From positions 1 through 22,592 of the forward strand of contig DASPZP010000300.1 in assembly GCA_035636195.1 (NCBI GenBank): 22,592 nt of DNA, read 5' to 3'. This stretch comes from Anaeromyxobacter_A sp035636195 (lineage in GTDB: Bacteria; Myxococcota; Myxococcia; Myxococcales; Anaeromyxobacteraceae). Every line of letters starts with the position of its first letter. The first letter of the stretch is position 1. The notes under the pieces were generated by a model. That model worked only from the letters and a program-made list of their open reading frames with translations. It made no database searches and was not told the origin of the DNA. Made by a program: the position numbers and the translations under genes. Positions 11,912-19,525 of this stretch are shown one piece after another.

Positions 11912-12612
11912 AACACGAACAGGAGCCCGCCCGAGATGTTGACCTTTCGATCGTCCGAAAGGTCCCAGCTCCGTGACGACCCGAAGTCCCGGATGTAGCT
12001 CTTGGTGAAGTCGATGAAGAGATAGGTGTGGTTGATCCCGGTGTCGCGGTCGGCCTCGCGCGCCAGGTCCGGGTCGATGGAGTCGAGGAGCACCGCGATG
12101 CCGCCGGAGAGCGAGTAGCCGTTCGTCGCGCCGGAGCCCGACTTCCCGTTCGCGTTGGCGGTCGCGCCCGAGCCGTTGTTCACCCACCAGTTGTAGCGGT
12201 CGAACGAGGCGCGGACGTACGGCGCGAGCGGAAACCAGCGGTAGCGCTCGGCCAGCTGATCGAAGCGGTAGGTGAGCGAGAGGCGGGTGGGAATGATCTT
12301 GAGCGCGGTCGAATCGGAGCCGAGGCCAGTGGCGGAATGACCCCGGCCGTACTTCTCCCAGTAGCCGGCGCCGATCCCGACATCGAGCTCGCCGTAGCCG
12401 GTGAAGAGCGCCTTCGCGAGGTCGGCGCGGAAGAAGAGGTTGTGTTTCCCGCCAAAGGCGGCCGCGTAGGGGCCGTTGCCGCCGAACTCGCGATCGATGT
12501 TGGGGCGGTAGCTCCCGAAGCTGAGCTCGGCCGCGCCCCAGCGCGGGGAGGGCCCGTCGGCGGCAGCCGGCAGCGCCGCAGCGGCGAGGAGGATGGCGAG
12601 CGTCTTCGTCAC
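11908..12612 (-). CDS. Outer-membrane beta-barrel protein (MXAN_2562-like)
   Basis: 234 residues from a GTG start overlapping the preceding stop (GTGA). Residues 1-18 are a signal peptide ending AAA. The mature chain shows alternating aromatic/hydrophobic strands (ELDVGIGAGYWEKYG, TRLSLTYRFDQLA, FPLAPYVRASFDRYNWWV, YLFIDFTKSYIRDF) and ends in the phenylalanine typical of outer-membrane proteins (GGLLFVF). From memory, the gene pair (barrel directly after a MYXO-CTERM protein) and the strand pattern match the myxobacterial MXAN_2562 family of outer-membrane barrels. It has no recognised enzymatic or transport motif. The loop at about 145-165 is Gly/Asn/Ala-rich. It probably works with the MYXO-CTERM protein encoded immediately upstream. 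The barrel call is firm; the family name rests on recall. Confidence 0.82.
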   Translation of the reverse strand: MTKTLAILLAAAALPAAADGPSPRWGAAELSFGSYRPNIDREFGGNGPYAAAFGGKHNLFFRADLAKALFTGYGELDVGIGAGYWEKYGRGHSATGLGSDSTALKIIPTRLSLTYRFDQLAERYRWFPLAPYVRASFDRYNWWVNNGSGATANANGKSGSGATNGYSLSGGIAVLLDSIDPDLAREADRDTGINHTYLFIDFTKSYIRDFGSSRSWDLSDDRKVNISGGLLFVF

Positions 12613-13517
12613 GAGCGGCCTCCGCCGCGGCGGCGACGCCAGAGGAGCGGCGCGAGCGCGAGCAGCGCCGTCAGGCCCGCCGCCCCGGTGGCGCAGCCGC
12701 CCTGCTCCCGGCCGTTGGCCTGCTGGTAGAGGCGCCAGAAGTCCAGGATGATGACGGGGGTGCCGGTCGCGGGTTCGGAGCGCGGGCTCTCATTTCCACC
12801 CACCGTGAGGGCCGTCACCGTCACCGAGTACTCCTTGTCGTTGATGAGCCCCTCGATGCGCCCGTTCATCTTGCCACCGGTGACCTTGAGGAAGAGCTTC
12901 TCGGAAGCCGAGCTGTCCAACGGGACGGCAAAGATGTTGTAGTTCGTGGCTGCGCCCGTCGTGCCGGCGTCGGCACTGCCGGCGCCGTTCAGCCAGGTCA
13001 CGTTGAGGGCGCCGTCACCCGGCGTGATGCTGGTGATCGTCGGGGCGGGGGGGCCGAGCAGGTCGACCTTCAGGCTGCCGGTCGCCAGCGCGGCCGTCGC
13101 CGTACCCTGAGTGCCGGGCGCGAAGACACAGAAGAAGATGGCGGTGGTCGCGCTGGTGCACGACGGGATCCCGATGTTCTGGAGCAGCTGACCCGCCGTC
13201 TGCCCACCCGAGAACGACCCGGTGGTGGCCGTTCCGCTGATGCCCGTCGCAATGGACGTCGTGACCGCGTTGCTGTTGCTGGTCGAGGACGCGGTCGGGC
13301 AACCCGAGGTGTTCGAGACGAAGAGGTCGAAGCTGGTGGTGACGGTCGTGGTGGCCACCGTCCACTGAAAGGAGATCGTGTCCTGCGCCGTGTTGTTGCA
13401 CTCGGCGATGTTGATGGTCTGGTCCTGGTCGTTCGACTCGGCGATGGTGATGGTCTGAGCCGAAGCGAGCGCGGGGGCCGCGGACAGGAAGGCGAGGACG
13501 GCGAGGCGTCTCAGCAT
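12609..13517 (-). CDS. FnIII-domain surface protein with MYXO-CTERM-type anchor (MXAN_2561-like)
   Basis: 302 residues, ATG start. Residues 1-20 are a signal peptide (cleavage after ASA). A 12-residue repeat follows (TITIAESNDQDQ at 22-33, TINIAECNNTAQ at 34-45), then a Thr/Ser-rich beta region up to about 150. Residues about 157-255 read as a fibronectin type III domain (PPAPTITSITPGDGALNVTW, then IEGLINDKEYSVTVTAL). The C-terminus has Gly-Cys at 274-275, a hydrophobic helix and RRRR near the end: the MYXO-CTERM pattern recognised by myxosortase for surface attachment. From memory it corresponds to the MXAN_2561 family, and it overlaps the outer-membrane barrel gene by 4 bp. Its ligand or partner is unknown; the coupled barrel is the obvious candidate. 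Confidence 0.83.
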   Translation of the reverse strand: MLRRLAVLAFLSAAPALASAQTITIAESNDQDQTINIAECNNTAQDTISFQWTVATTTVTTSFDLFVSNTSGCPTASSTSNSNAVTTSIATGISGTATTGSFSGGQTAGQLLQNIGIPSCTSATTAIFFCVFAPGTQGTATAALATGSLKVDLLGPPAPTITSITPGDGALNVTWLNGAGSADAGTTGAATNYNIFAVPLDSSASEKLFLKVTGGKMNGRIEGLINDKEYSVTVTALTVGGNESPRSEPATGTPVIILDFWRLYQQANGREQGGCATGAAGLTALLALAPLLWRRRRGGGRS

Positions 13518-13608
13518 GGGCGCTCATCCTGCAACGGCGAGGCCACCCAGGCAAGCGCGCGACCACACGCGATCCGGCCCCGGCTGGAGCGGCAGCAGGC
13601 GACTTTTT

Positions 13609-13640
13609 GGCACCGGTGCCGCGGCGGGCCGCGAGCCCGC
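13609..13640. repeat. Palindrome plus hairpin downstream of the usg-like gene
   Basis: GGCACCGGTGCC (13609-13620) is a perfect 12-bp palindrome. Next to it GCGGGC/GCCCGC (13624-13629, 13635-13640) forms a hairpin with a five-base loop that can extend to nine pairs with one G-U. Both lie in the 133-bp gap between the MYXO-CTERM gene and the usg-like stop, so they could end the usg-like transcript. No T-tract follows on the minus strand. An operator for the downstream gene is the alternative. Confidence 0.45.
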
Positions 13641-13650
13641 TGCCAATTTG

Positions 13651-14676
13651 TCAGCCGCGCCCGAGGTGCTGCTCGGCGAGCAGCTTCGCGAGCTCGACCG
13701 CGGTCGCCGCGCCGCCCTGCCGCAGGTTGTCGCCCGCCACGAGCAGGTCGAGCCCGTGCTCCTGGCTCGGATCGGCGCGCAGTCGCCCCACCAGCACCGC
13801 GTCGTCGTTCACGGCGAGCATGGGCATCGGATAGACGCCCTCCTGCGGCGCGTCGAGCACCTTCACGCCGGGGGCCTTCCGCAGCACCTCCCGCGCCTCG
13901 GCCACCGCGAGCGGGCGGCGCAGCTTCACGGAGAGCGCATGAAGGTGCCCGTAGAAGACCGGCACCCGGACGGCCGTCACCGAGAGCCGCACGGACGAGC
14001 CGAGCAGCCGGCGCGCCTGGGCGACGGTGTCCCGCTCCTCCTCGCTCGCGCCGTCCTCGGCGAAGGGGCCGACCTGCGGCACGAGGTTGAAGGCGATCCG
14101 GTGCGGGAGCGCGGTCGGCGCCGGCGGCTCCTGGAACGCCAGCATGGCGCGCAGCTCCACCTCCAGCTCCTCGATCCCCTTCTGCCCGGCGCCGGAGACG
14201 GACAGGAGCGAGACGGCGCTCGCGTGCTCGACCCCCGCCGCGCGGTGGAGCGGCCCGAGGGCCAGGGCGAGCTGCACCGCGACCGGCCCGGGCACCGCGA
14301 CGAGGCGGCGCTTCGCGAAGCCGGCGAGCGCCTCCGGGTTGAGCTGCGGCACGACGAGCGGCACGTCGGCGTCGCCGCGGAAGGCCGACGAGAGGTCGAT
14401 GACGGCGCAGCCCGCCGCCCGGGCCGACTCGACGTGGGAGCGCGACACGCCGGCGCTGACGGCGAAGAAGGCGAGGTCCTTCCCCTGGAAGGCGCCCTCC
14501 CGAGCCACCTCCACGCGGCGGGGCTCGCCGCGGAACTCCAGCTCGCCGCCGGCGCTGCGCTCGCTGGCGAGGAGCCGGAGCGTCCCGATCGGCAGGTCGC
14601 CCTCCTCGAGCGCCTGCACGAGGGCCCGGCCCACGGCGCCCGTGGCGCCGAGGATGGCGATGTTCAGAGGTTTCAT
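13651..14676 (-). CDS. usg: Aspartate-semialdehyde dehydrogenase-like protein lacking the catalytic Cys (USG-1-like)
   Basis: 341 residues from the ATG at 14676, 5 bp after the asd stop. The longer open frame above it is antisense-like reading through asd. The fold is Asd: GATGAVG (10-16) is the NADP-binding loop, and VIDLSSAFR, VPQLNPEAL, GAGQKGIEELEVEL and VPVFYGHLHALSV follow the bacterial Asd order. The catalytic loop that reads NPNCST in true enzymes is VPGPVAV at 128-134, so the nucleophilic cysteine is missing. That is the known pattern of USG-1-type paralogues, whose job is unclear. It directly follows the genuine asd, so it is probably co-expressed. It should not catalyse the normal reaction. 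Whether it binds Asd or a different substrate is open. Confidence 0.85.
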   Translation of the reverse strand: MKPLNIAILGATGAVGRALVQALEEGDLPIGTLRLLASERSAGGELEFRGEPRRVEVAREGAFQGKDLAFFAVSAGVSRSHVESARAAGCAVIDLSSAFRGDADVPLVVPQLNPEALAGFAKRRLVAVPGPVAVQLALALGPLHRAAGVEHASAVSLLSVSGAGQKGIEELEVELRAMLAFQEPPAPTALPHRIAFNLVPQVGPFAEDGASEEERDTVAQARRLLGSSVRLSVTAVRVPVFYGHLHALSVKLRRPLAVAEAREVLRKAPGVKVLDAPQEGVYPMPMLAVNDDAVLVGRLRADPSQEHGLDLLVAGDNLRQGGAATAVELAKLLAEQHLGRG

Positions 14677-14681
14677 CGATC

Positions 14682-15767
14682 TCACTTGGCCAGCAGGAAG
14701 CCCTCCGCCGTGAGCAGCTCGGCGGTGAGGACGGCCCCGCCGGCGGCGCCGCGGACGGTGTTGTGAGAGAGGCAGACGAAACGGTAGTCGAGCATCGCGT
14801 CCGGGCGGAGCCGCCCGATGGTGACGCCCTGCCCGCTCCCGGCGTCGCGGTCGAGCCGCGTCTGCGGCCGCGCGTCGTCCTCGAAGTAGGTGAGGAACGG
14901 CTTCGGCGCGCTCGGCAGCCCGAGCTGCTGTGGCGGGCCCTGGAACGCCTTCCAGCGGGCCAGGATCTCCTCGCGGGACGGCTTCCTGTCGAACTGGACG
15001 AAGACGGCCGCCAGGTGACCGTCGCTGACAGGCACCCGGATGCACTGCGCGCTGATGACGGGCTCGGTCGCGTTCACGATCTTGCCGTCGGTGATCCGGC
15101 CCCAGATCTTGAGCGGCTCCTTCTCGCTCTTCTCCTCCTCGCCCTTGATGAACGGGATGACGTTGTCCACCATCTCGGGCCAGCTCTCGAAGGTCTTCCC
15201 GGCCCCGGAGATCGCCTGGTAGGTGCAGACGAAGAGCTTCTTCGGCCCGAACTCGAGGAGCGGGTGGATGGCGGGGACGTAGCTCTGGATGGAGCAGTTC
15301 GGCTTCACGGCGATGAAGCCGCGCTTCGCGCCGAGCCGGCGGCGCTGCGCCTCGATGACGGCCGTGTGGGCGGAGTTGATCTCCGGCACCATCATCGGCA
15401 CGTCCGGCGTCCAGCGGTGGGCCGAGTTGTTCGAGATGACCGGAGTCTCGGCGCGGGCGTAGTCCTCCTCGAGCTTCGCCGTCTCCTCCTTCGACATGTC
15501 GACGGCGCAGAAGACGAAGTCCACCTCGCCCGCGATGCGCGCCACCTCGCTGGCGTTCTGCACGGTGAGGGCGGCGGTGGCGGCCGGCACGGCCGACTTC
15601 ATGGCCCAGCGGCCCTGCACCGCCTCGGCGTAGCGCTTGCCCGCGCTGGAGGCGCTGGCGGCGACCAAGGAGAGGTCGAACCAGGGGTGGTTCTCCAGCA
15701 TGGACACGAACCGCTGACCGACCATTCCGGTCGCGCCCAGCACGCCAACCTTGAGCTTCTTCGCCAT
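14682..15767 (-). CDS. asd: Aspartate-semialdehyde dehydrogenase (archaeal/fungal-type)
   Basis: 361 residues from the ATG at 15767, with GGAGG at 15775-15779. Asd reduces aspartyl-4-phosphate to aspartate semialdehyde with NADPH, the branch point to lysine/diaminopimelate (murein), threonine and methionine. GATGMVGQ (11-18) binds NADP. The nucleophile is C158 in VKPNCSIQ, and H251 in VSDGHLAAVF is the general base. CTYQAISGAG and DNVIPFIKGEEEKSEKEPLK are motifs of the archaeal/fungal branch of Asd rather than the E. coli-type branch. The length fits that branch. It stops 5 bp before the usg-like gene. A 59-bp gap separates it from the SDR gene upstream and holds a 13-bp inverted repeat, so it may have its own promoter. 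Confidence 0.93.
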   Translation of the reverse strand: MAKKLKVGVLGATGMVGQRFVSMLENHPWFDLSLVAASASSAGKRYAEAVQGRWAMKSAVPAATAALTVQNASEVARIAGEVDFVFCAVDMSKEETAKLEEDYARAETPVISNNSAHRWTPDVPMMVPEINSAHTAVIEAQRRRLGAKRGFIAVKPNCSIQSYVPAIHPLLEFGPKKLFVCTYQAISGAGKTFESWPEMVDNVIPFIKGEEEKSEKEPLKIWGRITDGKIVNATEPVISAQCIRVPVSDGHLAAVFVQFDRKPSREEILARWKAFQGPPQQLGLPSAPKPFLTYFEDDARPQTRLDRDAGSGQGVTIGRLRPDAMLDYRFVCLSHNTVRGAAGGAVLTAELLTAEGFLLAK

Positions 15768-15803
15768 CTTGCTGCCTCCGCGGAAAGGGCGAGAGTGTAA
15801 CAC

Positions 15804-15816
15804 GATCGTCGCGATC
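15804..15816. promoter_or_regulatory. Inverted repeat upstream of asd
   Basis: GATCG-TCG-CGATC forms a perfect five-base inverted repeat with a three-base centre, inside the 59-bp gap before asd. On the minus strand GTTACACT follows just downstream and could contain a -10-like TACACT. No good -35 pairs with it. A possible operator-promoter region; weak evidence. Confidence 0.3.
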
Positions 15817-15826
15817 ATCCTCCCGT

Positions 15827-16729
15827 TCACCTCCCCAGCAGCTCCTCCAGCGCCGCCTCGACTTCGGGGAATCGGAACCGGTACCCGCCTCCCAGCGCCT
15901 TCCTCGGCACCGCCCGCTGACCGCTCGCCACCACCCCGGCAAGCTCTCCCATGGCGAGCTCGAGCGCCTTCCTCGGCACCGGCACCACGCTCGGCCGGTG
16001 CAGGACCTTCCCGATCGCCTTCGCGAGCTCGCGGTTGCGCACCGGCTGCGGCGCGGTCGCGTTCAGCGGTCCCGAGACAGCCCCGCTCGCGAGCGCCCAG
16101 ACGATGAGCCCCACCTCATCGGCGAGGTGGATCCACGACTGCCAGAACTCGCCCTTCCCGATGGGCCCACCGGCGAAGAAGCGGAAGGGGAGCAGCATCT
16201 GCGCGAGCGCGCCTCCGTCGCGTGCCAGGACGATGCCAGTGCGGAGGGACACCACCCGCGCCCCGGCCGCCGCCGCGGGAGCCGTGGCGGCCTCCCACGC
16301 CACGCAGACGCGAGCCAGGAAGTCGCCGCCAGGTGGGGCGTCCTCGCCGAGCTCCTCGTCACCGCACGGGCCGTAGTACCCGACGGCGCTGCCGGACACG
16401 AGCACCCTCGGACCTCCGCTCGCGATCACCTCGGCCACGAGGCGAGTGGAGTCGACCCGGCTCTCCCGGATGGCGCGCTTGCGGTCCTCCGTCCAGCGCC
16501 CCGCTGCCACCGGCTCACCGGCCAGGTGGACGCACGCATCGCAGCGCGCGAGCGCCTCCTGCCATGGTCCCGGCCGCGTCGGATCGCCTTGCACCACCGT
16601 CGCCCCGGCGGGTGACTTCCCTGCCGAGGCCTTCCGCGAGAGCGCACTGACCGCGTGCCCGGCCTCGAGCAGCGCCGGCACGAGCGCCCGCCCGATGAGC
16701 CCGCTCGCCCCGGTGACGAAGACGTTCAT
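15827..16729 (-). CDS. SDR39U1/TIGR01777-family NAD(P)-binding epimerase-like protein
   Basis: 300 residues, ATG start 4 bp after the lipoprotein stop. GASGLIG (7-13) is the Rossmann nucleotide-binding loop. CVHLAGEPVAAGRWT (66-80) and SGSAVGYYG (112-120), where the YYG contains the expected catalytic Tyr, together with FLARVCVAWE (137-146) are the defining motifs of the TIGR01777 (YfcH/SDR39U1) family. The C-terminus LGGGYRFRFPEVEAALEELL is also characteristic. Members are extended short-chain dehydrogenase/reductases of unknown natural substrate. In bacteria they occur in varied contexts, and here the position between a lipoprotein and asd gives no clear clue. The length matches the family. 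The family call is very sure; the reaction is unknown. Confidence 0.92.
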   Translation of the reverse strand: MNVFVTGASGLIGRALVPALLEAGHAVSALSRKASAGKSPAGATVVQGDPTRPGPWQEALARCDACVHLAGEPVAAGRWTEDRKRAIRESRVDSTRLVAEVIASGGPRVLVSGSAVGYYGPCGDEELGEDAPPGGDFLARVCVAWEAATAPAAAAGARVVSLRTGIVLARDGGALAQMLLPFRFFAGGPIGKGEFWQSWIHLADEVGLIVWALASGAVSGPLNATAPQPVRNRELAKAIGKVLHRPSVVPVPRKALELAMGELAGVVASGQRAVPRKALGGGYRFRFPEVEAALEELLGR

Positions 16730-16733
16730 CGGC

Positions 16734-17102
16734 TCAACGCTCGGGCTCGCCGAGGGCCTGCGTGCAGGTCACGCCGATCTCGGGGTGGTGGCGGAGGACG
16801 TACTCGTGGCGGTCTCCCGCCCTGCCGGTGACGCCGAGGAGCGGCGAGCCGCCGGGATAGGTCGTCCCCTCCGGATCGCCGAAGTCGTTGAGCTGCCGCT
16901 CCACCAGCTCTCGATCGACGCAGCGGTTTCGCTCGCTGAGCTGCGCGCCGACGGGGACTGCGAAGCCGGGTTGCTGGTCGGGGGCGAGGCTCGACGAGCG
17001 GGGAAGCGACACCGCCGACGGTGCGGCGGGCGGCGGGCGCGGCGCACCCGCGCAACCGCCGGCGAGGATCGTCGCCACCAGCACCGAACGAGCGCACGCC
17101 AT
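16734..17102 (-). CDS. Small putative lipoprotein of unknown function
   Basis: 122 residues from the ATG at 17102. The N-terminus MACARSVLVATILAGGC carries a lipobox with the lipidated cysteine at C17. A Pro/Ala/Ser-rich stretch (20-45) follows as a tether, and then a compact, probably folded domain with cysteines at C61 and C113 that could form a disulfide. The domain contains ERNRCVDRELVERQL, DPEGTTYPGGSPLLGVTG and YVLRHHPEIGVTCTQ. I do not recognise a family. The gene begins 80 bp after the M50 protease gene and stops 4 bp before the SDR gene. A long open frame extends upstream through the protease gene but is a shadow. No clear ribosome site precedes the ATG. It is real by lipobox, tether and tight packing; the function is unknown. 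Confidence 0.7.
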   Translation of the reverse strand: MACARSVLVATILAGGCAGAPRPPPAAPSAVSLPRSSSLAPDQQPGFAVPVGAQLSERNRCVDRELVERQLNDFGDPEGTTYPGGSPLLGVTGRAGDRHEYVLRHHPEIGVTCTQALGEPER

Positions 17103-17182
17103 GGATGGAGCGTGCTTCCCCACCCGCCCCGGTGCAATGCGGCGTGGTCGCACGTACCCTGGCGGGTGAATTCCGGCCCGGG

Positions 17183-18733
17183 TTACTCCAGCACCTTGCT
17201 CGCCAGGTCCGCGCCAGGGACGTGCCGCATGAGCCAGACGAGCAGCACGAGGGCCGCGGCGAGGCCGGCGTAGGCGAGGCCCCATCGGACGAGCTGTCCA
17301 CCCGAGAGCGGAGCGGCGCGGGCCGTCTTCTCCTGCCGGTCGAGCGCGCGCAAGAAGTGGAGGTCGGCTGGCGAGCCGCTGCCGCCGCCGAGGACGGCGC
17401 GCAGGTAGAGCCACTGCGGTACGCCGAAGCGGGCCGGCTCCGGGAGGAGGCGGAGCGCCCGCGCCCCAGCGCGCGCCTGGGTCTCGCCCGCCAGCTCCAT
17501 CGCCCCCAGCGCCACCACCAGCCAGAGGAGGGAGAAGCCGAGCGCGGTCGCGAGGGCCGCCGCCGCCGCGAGGCCCAGCGCCGAGAGCGCCACCCCCAGC
17601 CCCGAGGAGTAGGAAGCGCTGAAGGCGTGCATCACCCGGCCGCCGTCGAGGGGCGTGATGGGGAGCAGGTTGAAGAGGTTGATGAGCGCCCACCAGGCGG
17701 TGACGGCCGCCCACTGGCCTTCGCCGGTCCACCACCACAGCGCGGCCGGGGCGAGGGAGGCGAGGGCCCCCCAGAGCGGCCCGTTCAGCGCCACGTAGAC
17801 TTGTTGCCGGCGCGAGCTGAAGGCGTCGTCCGTGACCGCCGCCGCGCCGAGGAGCGGCACGAAGTACAGCCCCCGGACCCGCATGCCGGTGCGGCGCATG
17901 GCATGGACGTGCCCGTATTCGTGGATGAAGAGCTGCACCATCAGGGCGAGCGCGAACTTCCAGGAGAAGAGGAGCGAGTAGGTGGCTGCCGAGGCGGCCG
18001 CCCAGCCCACGTTGGCGGTCTTCACCGCCTTGAGCGCGCCCGTGCCGAGCTTGGCGAGGGAGGCCAGGAGCTTCGAGCCGAGCTTCGCGGCGAGGCCCCA
18101 CAGCCCCAGGTGCGAAGCGCGACGAGCGCCGGGAGCTGCCGCTTCACCGGCGCCCGGCCCCGCCGCGTCGAGAGGCTCCGCCGCAACAGGCGGGACACGC
18201 TCGCGCAGCGACTCCGGCAGCACGTGCCACGCCGGAACGCGCTGCACGACGAGGCCGAGGAGGAGCGGCGCGTCGCGCAGCTCGACGAGCGCGACGCGTC
18301 GGCCGTCCGCCCCCACCACCGGCGGGCAAGCGCCGCCCGGTCCCGGTTCGCAGAACGCGAAGCTGCGACCCGCGGCGTCCGCCACGATCGCGTAGCGCTG
18401 AACGGCGCCCCTTTCGCGTTGCGCCACGCCGAAGCCGAGGCGCAGCTCGCCCCAGCCTGCCGAGAGACCGCTCCCCCGGAGCGCGGGCCCGCCCGAGTCA
18501 GGGTCGAGGACCGCCGGGCTGCCCCGCGCCTCGAGCCCGCCCTCGCCCGCCACGACGCGCAGCCCAGCGGTGTGCCGCGCGGTGAGCGCGATGGCCGCCG
18601 CGAGCCCGCCGAACAGCGCGGCGAGCACGGGCGGCACCCCGGCCGCGAGGCCGACGAGGACACCGGCGCCGGCGCCGAGCGCGAGAGGGGCGCCGAGGCC
18701 GCGCAGCGGCGGGCGGAAGGTGGCGGGCTCCAT
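17183..18733 (-). CDS. Site-2 (M50) family intramembrane metalloprotease
   Basis: 516 residues, ATG start 9 bp after the tsaB stop. Zinc motif HEYGH is at 271-275, and the second signature NLLPITPLDGGR at 355-366 supplies the third ligand D363. Two hydrophobic helices lie at about 15-50. A soluble region (about 55-205) lies before the protease core and does not look like a PDZ domain. Further membrane helices occur at about 245-270, 315-350, 375-420 and near 480-505. M50 proteases cut substrates within the membrane, usually to release regulators. It sits two genes downstream of rseP, which is also an M50 protease, with tsaB between. Its substrate is unknown. The architecture is unlike RseP: no PDZ and a large N-terminal region. 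Confidence 0.88.
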   Translation of the reverse strand: MEPATFRPPLRGLGAPLALGAGAGVLVGLAAGVPPVLAALFGGLAAAIALTARHTAGLRVVAGEGGLEARGSPAVLDPDSGGPALRGSGLSAGWGELRLGFGVAQRERGAVQRYAIVADAAGRSFAFCEPGPGGACPPVVGADGRRVALVELRDAPLLLGLVVQRVPAWHVLPESLRERVPPVAAEPLDAAGPGAGEAAAPGARRASHLGLWGLAAKLGSKLLASLAKLGTGALKAVKTANVGWAAASAATYSLLFSWKFALALMVQLFIHEYGHVHAMRRTGMRVRGLYFVPLLGAAAVTDDAFSSRRQQVYVALNGPLWGALASLAPAALWWWTGEGQWAAVTAWWALINLFNLLPITPLDGGRVMHAFSASYSSGLGVALSALGLAAAAALATALGFSLLWLVVALGAMELAGETQARAGARALRLLPEPARFGVPQWLYLRAVLGGGSGSPADLHFLRALDRQEKTARAAPLSGGQLVRWGLAYAGLAAALVLLVWLMRHVPGADLASKVLE

Positions 18734-18742
18734 GAGGTGACC

Positions 18743-19510
18743 TTACCGCCCCTCGGCCCCGGGACCGAAGCCATGAGGAAACTTCACCTCGGCCTCGCTC
18801 GGCCGGACGTACTGCGGCTCGAGCGCGAAGAGGCGCGTCGGGTCGTACCCCGCGCCGAGGAGCGCTGGCGCGCAGAGCCTCGCCACGGCCATCGCGGGCG
18901 GCGTGACGGGCGCATCCTGGAGGACGGCGAACCCGGCCAGCCGCTCCGGGTAGGCGGCGAGACCCTCGCCGAAGAGGACCGGCCGCGCGCCCTCGCGCAC
19001 CAGCGTCGCCAGGCGCTCGACGAGGCCGTCCGGTGGCAGCGCCGCATCGGGGGCGAGCGCCTCCACCCCGCCGCCGGCCAGCCGGTAGAAGCCGGCGTAG
19101 ACCTCGCCCTTCCTCGCGTCGAGGAGCGGCACCAGCACCGCCCCCGGCTCGGCGTTCGGGGCCGCGCCGAGCGCCAGCGCGGCCAGGCTGGAGGCGCCCG
19201 CGATGGGACGCCGTCCCCCGTAGGAAAGGCCCTTCCACGAGGCGAGCCCGATGCGCAGGCCCGTGAACGATCCCGGCCCGAGCCCCACCGCGTACCCGCC
19301 GATCTCTGAGAGCTTCCGGCCGGCCGCGACGAGGAGCTCCTGCACCACGCCCGGCAGGAGCCCGCCGTGGCCACCGGTCGCGCCCTGCGGGCGGGGCTTC
19401 GAAGGCGCGCGCTCGACCCGCTCGGCGACGAGGCGCACGGCGCCTTCCTCCACCTCGCACAGCGCGCAGGAGAGGACGAGGGTGGCGGTGTCGAGGGCGG
19501 CGACCAGCAT
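18743..19510 (-). CDS. tsaB: tRNA threonylcarbamoyladenosine biosynthesis protein TsaB
   Basis: 255 residues, ATG start 15 bp after the rseP stop. TsaB is the inactive-homologue partner of TsaD (with TsaE) in the complex that adds threonylcarbamoyl to A37 of ANN-decoding tRNAs. LDTAT (6-10) begins the ASKHA fold, GPGSFTGLRIG (78-88) is the family signature, LDARKGEVYAG (130-140) follows, and EPQYVRPSEAE close to the end is the usual C-terminal motif. The length is normal. The HGG region (48-50) corresponds to the H-rich site that is functional only in TsaD. Its place in an rseP-tsaB order is common in delta-proteobacteria and Myxococcota. Nothing unusual is visible. Confidence 0.93.
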   Translation of the reverse strand: MLVAALDTATLVLSCALCEVEEGAVRLVAERVERAPSKPRPQGATGGHGGLLPGVVQELLVAAGRKLSEIGGYAVGLGPGSFTGLRIGLASWKGLSYGGRRPIAGASSLAALALGAAPNAEPGAVLVPLLDARKGEVYAGFYRLAGGGVEALAPDAALPPDGLVERLATLVREGARPVLFGEGLAAYPERLAGFAVLQDAPVTPPAMAVARLCAPALLGAGYDPTRLFALEPQYVRPSEAEVKFPHGFGPGAEGR

Positions 19511-19525
19511 CGCGCCGTTCTTACC

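Noticed and set aside
12609..13517. Leaderless promoter reading (TTGCCT, 17 bases, CAGGAT) just before the MYXO-CTERM gene
   Set aside because: The putative -10 overlaps AGGA, which is better explained as the ribosome site, and would put the start of transcription on the ATG.
13651..15942. A 763-codon minus-strand frame spanning usg-like and asd
   Set aside because: Only its last 341 codons are the usg-like protein. The upstream part is a shadow of asd in another frame, with Arg/Gly-rich composition, so it is not a fusion protein.
16734..18101. A 455-codon frame extending the small lipoprotein upstream
   Set aside because: The extension runs across the M50 protease gene in a different frame and has no protein-like pattern. 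The lipobox start at 17102 explains the real gene.
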